From Pectobacterium carotovorum (lineage in GTDB: Bacteria > Pseudomonadota > Gammaproteobacteria > Enterobacterales > Enterobacteriaceae), in assembly GCF_033898505.1 (NCBI RefSeq), contig NZ_JAXAFK010000009.1, positions 1 to 64,000 on the forward strand: DNA of 64,000 bases. Reading direction: 5' to 3'. The notes under the pieces are model-generated. The model was not told the DNA's origin. It worked only from the letters and a program-made list of their open reading frames with translations, and searched no databases. A program made the position numbers and the translations under genes. Each line of letters opens with the position of its first letter. Position 1 is the stretch's first letter. This document shows positions 20,264-30,209 of the stretch, in pieces.

Positions 20264-21118
20264 TCATACAGTCAAATCGACCTGGTGGTTATCAATCAAT
20301 CTGGCCTTGCCTAACCAGGCAGCCATCAAAATCACTGCACGCGTGCTGGCAGCGTTCAGCGGTTGTAGCGTATCAGCATCGCGGATAAACAGTTCATCAG
20401 GCGTAAAGCCCGCTTCGCGTAACTGCTCTGCCGTTTGTTCCAGCAATGTGTCTATCTGGCGATCGCCGTTGTCCAACTGCGCGGAAAGCGCCATCATGAG
20501 CTGATAAAGTGTTGGTGCCAGTTGGCGTTCTTCAGCACTGAGGTAGCCATTACGCGAACTCAATGCCAAACCGTCGTTGGCACGCACGATAGGGACGCCG
20601 ATGATATCAATGTCATAGCCCATATCGCGGACAAGCTGCCGAATCAGCGCTAGCTGCTGGTAATCTTTCTCACCGAAGCAGGCGACATCCGGCTGTACCA
20701 GATTGAACAGCTTACTGACGATGGTGGCTACACCCCGGAAATGGCCGGGACGGCTGGCGCCTTCCAGCATGGAAGACAGGCCGGGCACATCGACAAACGT
20801 TTGCGACTCCAGCCCATTGGGGTATATCACATCCGGGCTCGGTGCGAAAACCAGATCGGCACCGCGGCGATTCAATTTCTCGCAGTCTTCCTGCAATGTC
20901 CGAGGGTAGCGGGCTAAATCATCTGGCCGCTCAAACTGCATGGGATTGACAAAAACGCTGACAATAACGATATCGGCGCGAGCCTTGGCTTCATCGACCA
21001 GCGTCATGTGTCCGTCATGCAAGTTACCCATAGTGGGAACCAAAGCAATGCGTTTCCCTTCCTGACGCCAGCGGCGGACTTCGCGGCGCAGCAGCAGAGG
21101 GGTTTCGATAATTAACAC
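20264..21118 (-). CDS. panC: Pantothenate synthetase
   Basis: A 284-residue enzyme joining pantoate and beta-alanine with ATP hydrolysis to AMP. The nucleotidyl-transferase HIGH-type motif is in [12 protein letters not shown], and the family motif [18 protein letters not shown] and KMSKS-equivalent region around ALSSRNGYL are present. The likely start is GTG at 21118 ([13 protein letters not shown] follows), preceded by AGGAG; an apparent extension to 21148 runs into mosaic element C and should be discounted. Confidence 0.95.
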   Translation of the reverse strand: MLIIETPLLLRREVRRWRQEGKRIALVPTMGNLHDGHMTLVDEAKARADIVIVSVFVNPMQFERPDDLARYPRTLQEDCEKLNRRGADLVFAPSPDVIYPNGLESQTFVDVPGLSSMLEGASRPGHFRGVATIVSKLFNLVQPDVACFGEKDYQQLALIRQLVRDMGYDIDIIGVPIVRANDGLALSSRNGYLSAEERQLAPTLYQLMMALSAQLDNGDRQIDTLLEQTAEQLREAGFTPDELFIRDADTLQPLNAASTRAVILMAAWLGKARLIDNHQVDLTV

Positions 21119-21135
21119 ACTCGTACTCCTAAAAA

Positions 21136-21411
<276 letters not shown>

Positions 21412-21455
21412 AGCCCGATTAACGGAATGCTCGTTTTTTAATGAAATGACTGTTC

Positions 21456-22253
21456 TTAATGAAACGAGTGCTCTTCGGCCGGATAGATACCCTGTTCGAC
21501 TTCTTGTGCATACAAACGTACTGCCGCGCGGATATCGCCCCCGCTTTGTGCCAGAAAGTTCTTGGCGAACTTAGGCGTGTTGTCACCAGTAATGCCGAAA
21601 GCATCATGCATGACCAGAATCTGTCCGTCGGTAACGTTGCCTGCGCCAATGCCGATCACCGGAATCGACAGCGCGTCCGTTACGCGTTTAGCCAGTGCGA
21701 CAGGGACGCATTCCAGCACGAGCAGCTGCGCACCGGCTTCTTCAAGCGCGAGGGCATCAGCCAGCAGTTGATTGGCATCGCTTTCGCTCCGCCCCTGAAT
21801 TTTATAGCCGCCGAAGATGTTAACGGACTGCGGCGTCAGACCCAAATGACCGCAAACTGGCACGGCGCGTTCGGTCAGCATTTTTACCGTTGGGGCAAGC
21901 CAGCTTCCGCCTTCCAATTTCACCATATTTGCGCCTGCGCGCATCAGTTCTGCGGCTTGGCTGAAGGTTTGTTCCGGCGTGGCATAGGTCATAAAAGGCA
22001 TATCGGAGAGAACCAACGCCAGCGGTGCGCCACGGCGAACACACTGTGTGTGGTAAACGATGTCGTTGGTGGTCACGGGTAAGGTGGAATCGTGACCTTG
22101 CACGGTCATTCCCAATGAGTCACCCACCAGCATCACGCGGATGCCTTGTTCGAAAAATAGGCGAGAGAAGCTGGCGTCGTAAGCGGTAATCGTAGCGAAT
22201 TTTCGCTGCTCTTGTTTCCATTGGCGCAAATGGGAGATAGTCGTCGGTTTCAT
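21456..22253 (-). CDS. panB: 3-methyl-2-oxobutanoate hydroxymethyltransferase
   Basis: A 265-residue enzyme, the first committed step to pantoate, using 5,10-methylene-tetrahydrofolate. Family motifs: [34 protein letters not shown] (Mg-binding aspartate), [13 protein letters not shown] and [18 protein letters not shown]. It is on the same strand as panC and panD but separated from panC by mosaic element C. Confidence 0.97.
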   Translation of the reverse strand: MKPTTISHLRQWKQEQRKFATITAYDASFSRLFFEQGIRVMLVGDSLGMTVQGHDSTLPVTTNDIVYHTQCVRRGAPLALVLSDMPFMTYATPEQTFSQAAELMRAGANMVKLEGGSWLAPTVKMLTERAVPVCGHLGLTPQSVNIFGGYKIQGRSESDANQLLADALALEEAGAQLLVLECVPVALAKRVTDALSIPVIGIGAGNVTDGQILVMHDAFGITGDNTPKFAKNFLAQSGGDIRAAVRLYAQEVEQGIYPAEEHSFH

Positions 22254-22321
22254 GACGGTATTCCTATGTCAATAGGGCGAAGAATTGAGGGGGACATTCT
22301 AATGTAAGCCGACGTGTAGCG

Positions 22322-22360
22322 ATATACCCGTCGCGCTTCAAGTTACAGATGTGATGGCTA
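22322..22360. repeat. Remnant of a mosaic element end (D)
   Basis: ATATACCCGTCGCGCTTCAA and the bases after it resemble the left end of elements A-C (GTTACAGATGTGATGGCTA against GCTGCATGTGCGTTGGCTA). No right end follows. The final CTA of the match is the reverse complement of the folK stop codon, so an insertion may have supplied the present end of folK. Confidence 0.55.
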
Positions 22361-22888
22361 TGGGGAACCGAATGTTCCGGTCGGCTTCTCGTCATCCCAC
22401 TCTTTATTGTCCCATAAGGTCAGACCGTTGCGGTCGACATGGGTTAATCGTTGGGTGAGTGTTTCACCGTCGGGGAATGTCAGTTCAGGGGTGATTTCCG
22501 CGAGCGGATAGAGCATGAATTCACGATTCTTCATGTCGTAATGCGGCACGGTCAAACGTTCAGTCTGGATGACGACATCGCCGAACAGCAGAATATCCAG
22601 ATCCAACGTGCGCGGGCCCCAGCGATGTTCCTTGCGTTCGCGACCTTGTTCCAGCTCGATAGCCTGTGTGTGATCCAGCAGCGATTCGGCCGCTAATGCG
22701 GTTTCCAGTTCAACGACGGCGTTGAGATAGTCTGGCTGATCCTGCGGGCCGAGCGGGCGGCTACGGTAAAACGAGGAGCAGTGAACGACGCTGGTTTGTG
22801 GAATCGCATCCAGCGCAGCCAGTGCAGCGCGTACCTGTTGCAAAGGCTGGGCAAGGTTGCTGCCCAGCGCCAGATACACTCGTGCCAT
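22358..22888 (-). CDS. folK: Hydroxymethyl-dihydropterin pyrophosphokinase (HPPK)
   Basis: A 176-residue folate pathway enzyme transferring pyrophosphate from ATP to 6-hydroxymethyl-7,8-dihydropterin. Diagnostic motifs are LALGSNLAQPLQQV at the start, SSFYRSRPLGPQDQPDYLNA, the HPPK signature RWGPRTLDLDILLFGD and VPHYDMKNREFML. It is longer than E. coli FolK (159 residues) through an extra charged tail (EWDDEKPTGTFGSP), which abuts the remnant repeat. The start overlaps the pcnB stop (TGATG), indicating coupling. Confidence 0.96.
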   Translation of the reverse strand: MARVYLALGSNLAQPLQQVRAALAALDAIPQTSVVHCSSFYRSRPLGPQDQPDYLNAVVELETALAAESLLDHTQAIELEQGRERKEHRWGPRTLDLDILLFGDVVIQTERLTVPHYDMKNREFMLYPLAEITPELTFPDGETLTQRLTHVDRNGLTLWDNKEWDDEKPTGTFGSP

Positions 22889-24300
22889 CAGGCTTGATCC
22901 CTGCGTGTCGTAGTCGGTTTACGCGACCGGCGAGGGCGGGAGCGTCGGTGTGGCGTCGGGCCATCATCCAACGATTTCAGCATGTTTTGCTGACGCGGCG
23001 GTGCGGCAACCTGGAATTCTCCCCACCACTGAGCCAGGCGCAGCAGCTCCTGATGATTTTCGATTTCGGCACGCAGGCAAAGCAGGTCATACGCGGCACG
23101 GAATTTAGGGTGTTCCATCAGCTTATAAGCACGTTTACCCTGACGACGCGACAGACGCGTTTGCAACTGCCAAATATCACGAACTAAAGACGTAATGCGC
23201 TTAGGAATTGCCAGAGAACGGCACTGTTCATCCAGTACATCGTTCATCGCTAGCGAGAAGGCATCGAAGTAAGCCAGACCACTTTCCTGAGCCAGCTTTT
23301 GCGCATGCTCAACCAGCGGATACCACAGCATGGCGGAAAATAAAAATGCTGGATTGACCCGCATGTCATTTTGCAGGCGCTGATCGGTGTTTTTCAGCAC
23401 CTGTGCAACCATACGCTCCAGCGTGGAATCGCCGTTTGGTGTGAAGTAGCGGCTCAGCAGCGGGAAAAGCGGCTGGAACAGCTGGTATTCACACAGCATT
23501 TTATAGGTTGGATAGCCATACCCTGATTGAAGCAGCTTCAGCGACTCTTCAAACATGCGCGCCGCAGGAATATCGTGCAGCAATGAGGCCAGACGAGGAA
23601 TCGGTTCGGCGGTTTCCGGGCTGACTGTCATGTTCAGCTTGGCGGCGAAACGGACGGCGCGCAGCATACGCACCGGGTCTTCACGGTAGCGCGTTTCGGG
23701 ATCGCCAATCATACGGATGACGCCCTGACGCAGGTCGTTCAGACCACCGGTGTAGTCACGAACGCTGAAATCAGAAATGCTGTAATAGAGGCTATTGATC
23801 GAAAAATCGCGGCGCTGGGCGTCTTCTTCAACCGAGCCGAAAATATTGTCGCGCAGCAGCATACCGCTCTGGGCCTGCTGAGAAGAATTCTTGGTTTCCT
23901 GCTGTTCCTGATGCTGATCGTGGTGACCACGGAACGTGGCAACTTCAATCACCTCTGGCCCGAACATAATGTGGGCGAGACGGAAACGACGTCCAACCAA
24001 ACGACAGTTGCGGAACAACTTGCGCACCTGATCGGGCGTGGCGTTAGTGGTGATATCAAAATCCTTCGGCTTTTTGCCCAGCAGCAGATCGCGTACGCCG
24101 CCGCCAACCAGATAAGCCTCGTAGCCCGCTTTGTTCAGGCGATAAAGTACTTTCAGCGCGTTATCGCTGATGTCGCTGCGTGAAATAGTGTGTTGGTCAC
24201 GCGGAATCACCGTCAGATGCTGATGTGGTTCCTCTGATTCGACCATTTCGTTCTCACGATTCAGTACTTTACGGCAAAAATTAGCAACTCGGGAAAAGAT
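22888..24300 (-). CDS. pcnB: Poly(A) polymerase I
   Basis: A 470-residue enzyme adding poly(A) tails to RNA 3' ends, promoting decay and controlling plasmid antisense RNAs. The nucleotidyl-transferase motif [20 protein letters not shown] is near residue 50; [32 protein letters not shown] and a basic C-terminus ([19 protein letters not shown]) are typical. The family's conserved N-terminus [12 protein letters not shown] is preceded not by ATG but by ATT-ATC, with GAGGTG just upstream. A start at ATC 24300 (or ATT 24303) is inferred; E. coli pcnB also uses a non-AUG start. An ATG 36 bases further up has no ribosome-binding site and no family support. Confidence 0.93.
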   Translation of the reverse strand: MFSRVANFCRKVLNRENEMVESEEPHQHLTVIPRDQHTISRSDISDNALKVLYRLNKAGYEAYLVGGGVRDLLLGKKPKDFDITTNATPDQVRKLFRNCRLVGRRFRLAHIMFGPEVIEVATFRGHHDQHQEQQETKNSSQQAQSGMLLRDNIFGSVEEDAQRRDFSINSLYYSISDFSVRDYTGGLNDLRQGVIRMIGDPETRYREDPVRMLRAVRFAAKLNMTVSPETAEPIPRLASLLHDIPAARMFEESLKLLQSGYGYPTYKMLCEYQLFQPLFPLLSRYFTPNGDSTLERMVAQVLKNTDQRLQNDMRVNPAFLFSAMLWYPLVEHAQKLAQESGLAYFDAFSLAMNDVLDEQCRSLAIPKRITSLVRDIWQLQTRLSRRQGKRAYKLMEHPKFRAAYDLLCLRAEIENHQELLRLAQWWGEFQVAAPPRQQNMLKSLDDGPTPHRRSRPRRSRKPTTTRRDQA

Positions 24301-24310
24301 AATACACCTC
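24298..24310 (-). promoter_or_regulatory. pcnB ribosome-binding site with non-AUG start
   Basis: Read on the minus strand the site is GAGGTG, T, ATT, ATC. The spacing from GAGG is 6 nt to ATC and 3 nt to ATT, which favours ATC at 24298-24300. AUU or AUC starts give weak initiation sensitive to IF3, which keeps poly(A) polymerase low. Confidence 0.7.
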
Positions 24311-24439
24311 GATAGTGATGGATAAATCAACGGCACAGCAAAAAACGTCCGGGAGACATTTTTGACATCGCCCCGGCGATGGCCTGCAAAGGTGACGGCT
24401 AAGGATGGCGCGTCACTAAAAATAGCGGCTAATCATAGC

Positions 24440-25426
24440 TCACCAATGCCCCTTTGAGAATGCTGATGTGATCGCGGACGCGTTTATTGCCGCTTGCAAC
24501 GGAACGATATCAAGCGACCAGTGCGCGACAGACCATGCCAGAAGTGCGGAAAGCGTCATATCCTGACTGTTTTCCGGCAGCGGTTGATTCAAAAATTGCA
24601 GTGCGGCAAGCAGCACGGGACGCGGATCGCTGTTCGGCAGGGCCGGTGCATGATTCTGTTTGGACAGTTTATTTCCCTCTGTATTCAGCACCAGCGGCAG
24701 ATGAACATAGGTAGGGATCGCGTAGCCCAGCTTCTGATAAAGCGAAATTTGCCGAACGGTCGGCTCAATAAGATCGGCGCCGCGCACGATCTCCGTAACC
24801 CCCTGATCGTTATCGTCGATCACGACGGCCAGATTATAGGCAAACAGCCCGTCACGGCGGTGGATAATAAAATCTTCCTGCGCGAGCGCCGTGTCGGCAT
24901 ACAGTTCGCCACGCAGCCTATCGTGAAAGTGAAATACTGGCGTTGTCTGGCGCAGGCGTAGCGCGGCGTTGTCGGCAGGCAGGTTACGCGTTCGGCAATG
25001 GCCGTCATAGTGCCCGCCTAGCTGCTGAATACGGCTACGCGTACAGGTGCAGTAATAACTCATTCCCTGCTGTTGCAACTGCTGAAGAATCTCACGGTAA
25101 CGTGCATGGCGCTGTGACTGATAAATCACCTCGCCATCCCAATACAGGCCGTAGTGTTCTAACTGGGCAAGGATACGGGAGGCTGCGCCGGGAATTTCTC
25201 GTGGTGGGTCGATGTCTTCAATGCGTACCAGCCAGCGCCCTTGTTGGGAACGAGCTTGCAGATAACTACCCAGTGCGGCAATCAGTGAACCAAAATGCAG
25301 GTCACCAGAAGGAGAGGGCGCAAAACGCCCGACATAGCGGTCGGTTTCAGTAAAGGGATTCACTTCAGGAGAAGGGTTAGTTTCGGTAAAACGACTTTTT
25401 TGTGTAAAACAAACTGTTCCAGACAT
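24440..25426 (-). CDS. gluQ: Glutamyl-Q tRNA(Asp) synthetase
   Basis: A 328-residue paralogue of the glutamyl-tRNA synthetase catalytic domain without an anticodon-binding domain; it attaches glutamate to queuosine in the anticodon of tRNA-Asp. The HIGH-like motif is [21 protein letters not shown], the KMSKS-like motif is NKLSKQNH, and zinc ligands are in [10 protein letters not shown] and GHYDGHC. The N-terminus is about 25 residues longer than in E. coli, and the exact start is uncertain. It lies directly downstream of dksA on the same strand, as in E. coli. Both tRNA-Asp genes in this window encode its substrate. Confidence 0.95.
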   Translation of the reverse strand: MSGTVCFTQKSRFTETNPSPEVNPFTETDRYVGRFAPSPSGDLHFGSLIAALGSYLQARSQQGRWLVRIEDIDPPREIPGAASRILAQLEHYGLYWDGEVIYQSQRHARYREILQQLQQQGMSYYCTCTRSRIQQLGGHYDGHCRTRNLPADNAALRLRQTTPVFHFHDRLRGELYADTALAQEDFIIHRRDGLFAYNLAVVIDDNDQGVTEIVRGADLIEPTVRQISLYQKLGYAIPTYVHLPLVLNTEGNKLSKQNHAPALPNSDPRPVLLAALQFLNQPLPENSQDMTLSALLAWSVAHWSLDIVPLQAAINASAITSAFSKGHW

Positions 25427-25557
25427 AGGGGGTCAGTGCTATCTCGTCAGCGTTTTATCCAGACAGAAGATAGCGTGATGAACATCATTATTCATCAGCG
25501 GTAGAGTGCCTGGAGTCGGCCCCTGCGACGGGCAGGAGCCGATTCTGAGCAGGAAAA

Positions 25558-26013
25558 TTAGCCTGCCATTTGCTTTTCGCGTATTTCTGCCAGTGTTTTG
25601 CAGTCAATACACAGATCGGCAGTCGGACGTGCTTCCAGACGGCGGATGCCAATCTCGACGCCACAGGATTCACAGAATCCGAAATCCTCATCTTCGATTT
25701 TTACCAGCGTTTTGGCGATTTTCTTGATCAGCTTGCGCTCACGGTCACGGTTACGCAGTTCGAGACTGAACTCTTCTTCCTGCGCTGCGCGATCCACGGG
25801 ATCGGGAAAATTAGCGGCTTCATCGCGCATGTGCGATACCGTACGATCCACTTCATCCATGAGTTGGTTGCGCCATGCTTCAAGAATACGCTTGAAATGA
25901 GCCAGCTGAGCGTCGTTCATATACTCTTCGCCCGGCTTCTCCTGGTACGGCTCTACTCCGGCAATTGCGAGAATGCTCAGAGAAGATGTCTTACGGTTTT
26001 GCCCTTCTTGCAT
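25558..26013 (-). CDS. dksA: RNA polymerase-binding transcription factor DksA
   Basis: A 151-residue factor that inserts a coiled coil into the RNA polymerase secondary channel and works with ppGpp in the stringent response. It begins [19 protein letters not shown] as in E. coli. The coiled-coil tip [12 protein letters not shown] and a four-cysteine zinc finger (CESC at about 114-117 and CIDC at 135-138) are present. The longer open frame to 26043 is not needed. Near-identity to E. coli makes the call very secure. Confidence 0.98.
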   Translation of the reverse strand: MQEGQNRKTSSLSILAIAGVEPYQEKPGEEYMNDAQLAHFKRILEAWRNQLMDEVDRTVSHMRDEAANFPDPVDRAAQEEEFSLELRNRDRERKLIKKIAKTLVKIEDEDFGFCESCGVEIGIRRLEARPTADLCIDCKTLAEIREKQMAG

Positions 26014-26281
26014 GTTGCTTCTCCTACATAACACGACACGCATAATACCCTTTTATGCAGTGAAATTGCGGCGTTGTTGGCCATAACTTCAGCTATCTGG
26101 GTATATCGGCCCCCAAAGGGGGGAAAAAACAGGCCGCTATAAATAGCAGATGAAGATGGGGTTGGCAATGCTTCCTGACACCGGCCTGATAAAGTGTGAG
26201 GAACAACCTGCTTACATTAAATAATAAACAATGTGTTACGCCTTTGATGGTGCGTTCGGCGTGTTATGCAATGCTTGTTCG

Positions 26282-26986
26282 TCATCCCAACAACGGTAGC
26301 TTATGCGTCAATTTAATACCGTCAGGGCATAATGTGGAGCCGTAACATAAAATTTCAACCCCTGCCCGTTGTGCTTCTGTAAATAATTCTGCATAGCGTG
26401 CATCAATATGCCGGGCGGGAGAAACCTGTTGGATTCCTGAATGGAGCACGGCGAAAAACAGCACTGCGCGTTTTCCATTGGAAACCATCTGTTGCAGTTC
26501 ACGCAGATGCTTTTGCCCTCTGAGCGTCACTGCATCGGGAAAGTAACCACATTCATGTTGCAATAATGTGACAGATTTCACCTCAATATAGCAGTCAATC
26601 CTGTCTGGCGCCTGCAAAAGCAGGTCGACTCGGCTATTTTCCGTACCGTATCTCACTTCTTTTTTTACGTCCGAATAGCCCGACAGCTCTTCTATGCGAT
26701 TCTCCAATAAGGCTTCGTACAATAATGTGTTGGCACGCAGAGTATTGACACAAATCCAGTGATTTTGTTGCGTTTCAGTCAGTTCCCAGCTCTGGGCATA
26801 CTTGCGCTTGGGATTATCGGATGTGGAGTACCAGACGGTATCACCGGGCGTTGCGCAGCCTGTCATCGCGCCGGTATTGGCACAGTGCAGCGTGAGTGTC
26901 TCGCCTTCCGGGGTCACGACATCGGCCAAAAAGCGTTTGTAACGTTTAATCAACCGGGCAGGTTGTAAACGTGGGGTATAGTCCAT
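26282..26986 (-). CDS. sfsA: Sugar fermentation stimulation protein SfsA
   Basis: A 234-residue SfsA-family protein, a nuclease-like fold with an N-terminal OB-like DNA-binding region. Motifs: [26 protein letters not shown], and the PD-(D/E)XK-like core NSRVDLLLQ ... [10 protein letters not shown]. In E. coli it was linked to maltose gene expression, but its mechanism is unclear. It lies between dksA and thpR as in E. coli. The 238 bp between it and the dksA start show no gene, only the dksA promoter region. Confidence 0.95.
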   Translation of the reverse strand: MDYTPRLQPARLIKRYKRFLADVVTPEGETLTLHCANTGAMTGCATPGDTVWYSTSDNPKRKYAQSWELTETQQNHWICVNTLRANTLLYEALLENRIEELSGYSDVKKEVRYGTENSRVDLLLQAPDRIDCYIEVKSVTLLQHECGYFPDAVTLRGQKHLRELQQMVSNGKRAVLFFAVLHSGIQQVSPARHIDARYAELFTEAQRAGVEILCYGSTLCPDGIKLTHKLPLLG

Positions 26987-27021
26987 GCGTATCCTATTCT
27001 ATTGTTTATCCGCGTGGTCTC

Positions 27022-27552
27022 TTATTGAATAAATGACCAGCTTTCTAACTGTTGATAGCGGGTTTTGCCATTGTCGAAAAGTGATTCGTAAAGCGAAAAT
27101 TGCGTCATGTCGACCTGCCAACTGAAGGTGGCGGGGGGAATCGCAACGGGACGAGTCGCGCCGCGCAATAGCGTAATGTGTGGATGAAAAGGTAATGCCG
27201 TTTGATAACAGCCGTTGCGTGCTGCCTGAGAGCGCAGCAGTTCCGCGAGCTGTAGCAGCCCACGCGGTGCACGGCGGCAGCCCAGCCAGACCACGCCGGG
27301 ACGCGGCCAGTGTCCGGCGTCATCCAGCGTAAGGGAAAAGGCGGGCTGACGGATGCGGCCCGCCAATGTCTGTAAGGCCTGCGCTTTTTGTTCACTCACG
27401 TCACCCAAAAAAGCCAGCGTCAGATGAAGGTTGGCCGCCGCGACCGGACGACCCGCTTCCGGGGCGAAGCGCTCAGCACGCCAGCGGATAATCTCTTGCT
27501 GTGTGGTTTCCGGCAGTGATAGGGCAAAAAACAGGCGGCGGGGGGCTGACAT
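27022..27552 (-). CDS. thpR: RNA 2',3'-cyclic phosphodiesterase (2H family)
   Basis: A 176-residue 2H phosphoesterase, formerly LigT. The two catalytic H-x-T/S-x motifs are HLTLAF (about 43-48) and HITLLR (about 126-131). The enzyme hydrolyses 2',3'-cyclic phosphate ends to 2'-phosphates and can ligate tRNA halves in vitro; its role in cells is not settled. It is divergent from hrpB, 36 bp upstream of sfsA on the same strand. Confidence 0.94.
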   Translation of the reverse strand: MSAPRRLFFALSLPETTQQEIIRWRAERFAPEAGRPVAAANLHLTLAFLGDVSEQKAQALQTLAGRIRQPAFSLTLDDAGHWPRPGVVWLGCRRAPRGLLQLAELLRSQAARNGCYQTALPFHPHITLLRGATRPVAIPPATFSWQVDMTQFSLYESLFDNGKTRYQQLESWSFIQ

Positions 27553-27644
27553 GGCGATCTCTCTGTTCTGATTCCATCCGATGCTACATTCATCATGATG
27601 CTACAATGCTCGTCGCTGAAAGTTAACTTTATACGGAGATGTCT

Positions 27645-30107
27645 GTGATTTTACCGCCCGTCAGCGCCGTGCTGGATGATGTCATAACGGCGCTACATAC
27701 CGCGCCTCAGGTGCTGCTTAATGCCCCAACAGGGGCGGGAAAATCGACCTGGCTGCCGTTGCAATTGCTGCAACAGGGTAATTTAAACGGGCGCATCATC
27801 ATGCTGGAGCCGCGTCGTCTGGCGGCGAAGAGCGTAGCCTGGCGGTTGGCGCAGCAACTCGGTGAGGAACCGGGACAGACGATAGGTTATCGCATGCGGT
27901 CAGAAAGCCGCGTGAGTGACGCAACGAAGCTAGAAGTCGTCACCGAAGGGATGCTGACCCGTCTGTTACAACAGGATGCGGAGCTGCAAGGCGTGGCGCT
28001 GATTATCCTCGATGAGTTTCATGAACGCAGCGTGCAGGCTGATTTGGCACTGGCGCTGCTGCTTGATGTGCAGCAAGGGCTACGTGACGATTTAAAACTG
28101 CTGATTATGTCCGCGACGCTCGACAATGCGCGGCTGGCGGCGCGGCTGCCGGAAGCCGCCTGCGTGGTTTCCGAAGGTCGCAGCTATCCGGTTGAGCGCT
28201 GTTATGTGCCGCTGAATAATCAGGAGCGATTGGAAGAGGGCGTTGCGCGACAGGTGCGACGTTTGCTCAGTGAAGAAGACGGTTCGCTGCTGCTGTTTTT
28301 GCCCGGCGTCGCGGAGATTCGCCGTGTGCAGGCGCTGCTGGAAAATAGCGTGTCGGGCGAGACGGATCTCTGCCCGTTATACGGCGCATTGACGCTGGCA
28401 GAACAGCAAAAGGCGATTCTGCCTGCTGAACCCGGTCGTCGTAAGGTAGTGTTAGCCACCAATATTGCTGAAACGAGCCTGACGATTGAAGGCATCCGGC
28501 TGGTGATGGATAGCGGTCTTGAACGAGTCGCCAGCTTTGATGTGAAAAGCGGCATCACCCGACTGGTGACACAGCGAATCAGTCAGGCGTCGATGGTGCA
28601 GCGCGCCGGACGAGCCGGGCGCTTAAGCCCCGGAATTTGTTGGCATCTGTGCTCGCGTGAACAGGCAGAACGCGCAGCGGCGCAAAGCGAAGCTGAGATA
28701 CTGAACAGCGATTTAAGCAGCGTCTGGCTGGACTTATTACAGTGGGGCTGTACCGATGTGGCGCAGTTAACCTGGCTGGATACGCCACCTGCCCCCGCGC
28801 TGTATGCCGCACGCCAGCTACTGCGCCAGCTTGGCATTACCGATGAACAGGATCGGTTGACCGCAGAGGGGCGCAAGATCGCCGCGCTAGGCAGCGATGC
28901 CCGTTTGGCGACGATGTTATATGCCGCGTCACAGCAAAATTCAGATGCGTTGGCGACCGCCGGATGTCTGGCGGCGATCCTCGAAGAGCCGCCGCGTAGC
29001 GGGTCGATTAATCTGGCCGACTGGCTGCATCGCCCATTGCCGCACTGGCTGCGGCGGGCAAAACAGCTGACACGCCGTTTATCGACGGCTTCGGGGCGTA
29101 TTGACAGCGGAGAAGCCGACTGGCTGCTGGCACAGGCTTTTCCCGATCGCATCGCCCGGCGGCGCAGTCAGGATGGGCGCTACCAGCTTGCTAACGGCAG
29201 CGGTGCGATGATGTCGGCTGATGAAGCGCTGTCAGGTACGGAGTGGTTGCTGGCTCCGGCACTGCTGCAAAACGATCGATCAGCACAAAACAATCAGAAC
29301 GGAGATGCGCGGATCCTGCTGGCGTTGCCGCTGGATATTGAACGGCTGGAACGGCGGCTACCCGGATTAATAAATGAGCGTAACGTGGTGCACTGGGACG
29401 AAGAAAAGGGTACTCTGCGCGCCAGCCAGCGTGACCAGATAGGCTGCCTGACGCTACGAACGCGCCCGTTGAATAAGCCTTCCGATGAAGCTCTACAGCA
29501 GGCGCTGTTATCCTGGGTTCGGGAGCAGGGGATTGAGGCATTAAACTGGGACGCTGCGGCGTTACAGCTCCGCGCCCGGCTACAGTGCGCTCGCCAGTGG
29601 CTGCCTGAGGTTGACTGGCCGCTGGTGGATGACGATACGCTGCTGGCAACGCTGGAAATCTGGCTACAGCCATCACTGTCCGGCGTGCGTGATTTACGGG
29701 CGCTGCACCAGATTAATTTGAGCGATGCGCTGCTGCGACTGTTGGACTGGTCGCTGCGCCAGCGGCTGGATAGCGCGCTGCCCACGCACTATACAGCACC
29801 CGGCGGCAGTCGCTTGCCTATCGCCTATTATGACGATAAACCCCCGGTGCTGTCGGTGCGGATGCAGGAAATGTTCGGTGAGCAGCAGAGTCCGCTGCTG
29901 GCAGAGGGGCGTGTGGCGCTGGTATTGGAACTTTTATCGCCAGCTCAGCGTCCACTACAAATTACGCGGGATTTAGCGGCATTCTGGCAAGGCGCTTACC
30001 GCGAGGTGCAAAAAGAGATGAAGGGGCGTTACCCCAAGCATGTCTGGCCGGACGATCCGGCGAATACGGCTCCGACGAGACGTACCAAGAAATATCAGAA
30101 TCACTAA
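27645..30107 (+). CDS. hrpB: ATP-dependent helicase HrpB
   Basis: A DEAH-type superfamily 2 helicase of about 820 residues; the cellular role is poorly defined. Motif I is APTGAGKST near residue 30, motif Ia LEPRRLAAKSVAWR, motif II LDEFHERS (DEFH instead of DEAH, usual for HrpB), motif III MSATLDN, motif V TNIAETSLTI and motif VI QRAGRAGR. The conserved C-terminus ends RYPKHVWPDDPANTAPTRRTKKY. CGGAG directly touches the ATG at 27639, so the GTG at 27645 (ILPPVSAVLDD follows) has better spacing. Confidence 0.95.
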   Translation: MILPPVSAVLDDVITALHTAPQVLLNAPTGAGKSTWLPLQLLQQGNLNGRIIMLEPRRLAAKSVAWRLAQQLGEEPGQTIGYRMRSESRVSDATKLEVVTEGMLTRLLQQDAELQGVALIILDEFHERSVQADLALALLLDVQQGLRDDLKLLIMSATLDNARLAARLPEAACVVSEGRSYPVERCYVPLNNQERLEEGVARQVRRLLSEEDGSLLLFLPGVAEIRRVQALLENSVSGETDLCPLYGALTLAEQQKAILPAEPGRRKVVLATNIAETSLTIEGIRLVMDSGLERVASFDVKSGITRLVTQRISQASMVQRAGRAGRLSPGICWHLCSREQAERAAAQSEAEILNSDLSSVWLDLLQWGCTDVAQLTWLDTPPAPALYAARQLLRQLGITDEQDRLTAEGRKIAALGSDARLATMLYAASQQNSDALATAGCLAAILEEPPRSGSINLADWLHRPLPHWLRRAKQLTRRLSTASGRIDSGEADWLLAQAFPDRIARRRSQDGRYQLANGSGAMMSADEALSGTEWLLAPALLQNDRSAQNNQNGDARILLALPLDIERLERRLPGLINERNVVHWDEEKGTLRASQRDQIGCLTLRTRPLNKPSDEALQQALLSWVREQGIEALNWDAAALQLRARLQCARQWLPEVDWPLVDDDTLLATLEIWLQPSLSGVRDLRALHQINLSDALLRLLDWSLRQRLDSALPTHYTAPGGSRLPIAYYDDKPPVLSVRMQEMFGEQQSPLLAEGRVALVLELLSPAQRPLQITRDLAAFWQGAYREVQKEMKGRYPKHVWPDDPANTAPTRRTKKYQNH

Positions 30108-30209
30108 TTTCAGACGTTTCCGCTTTCCCAAAAAAGGGGCTGGAAACAGAGTAGGCGGCTTGAGCGCAGAGCAGATAGCCGTGAACAACCTGATGGAGAA
30201 GTTATTGTA

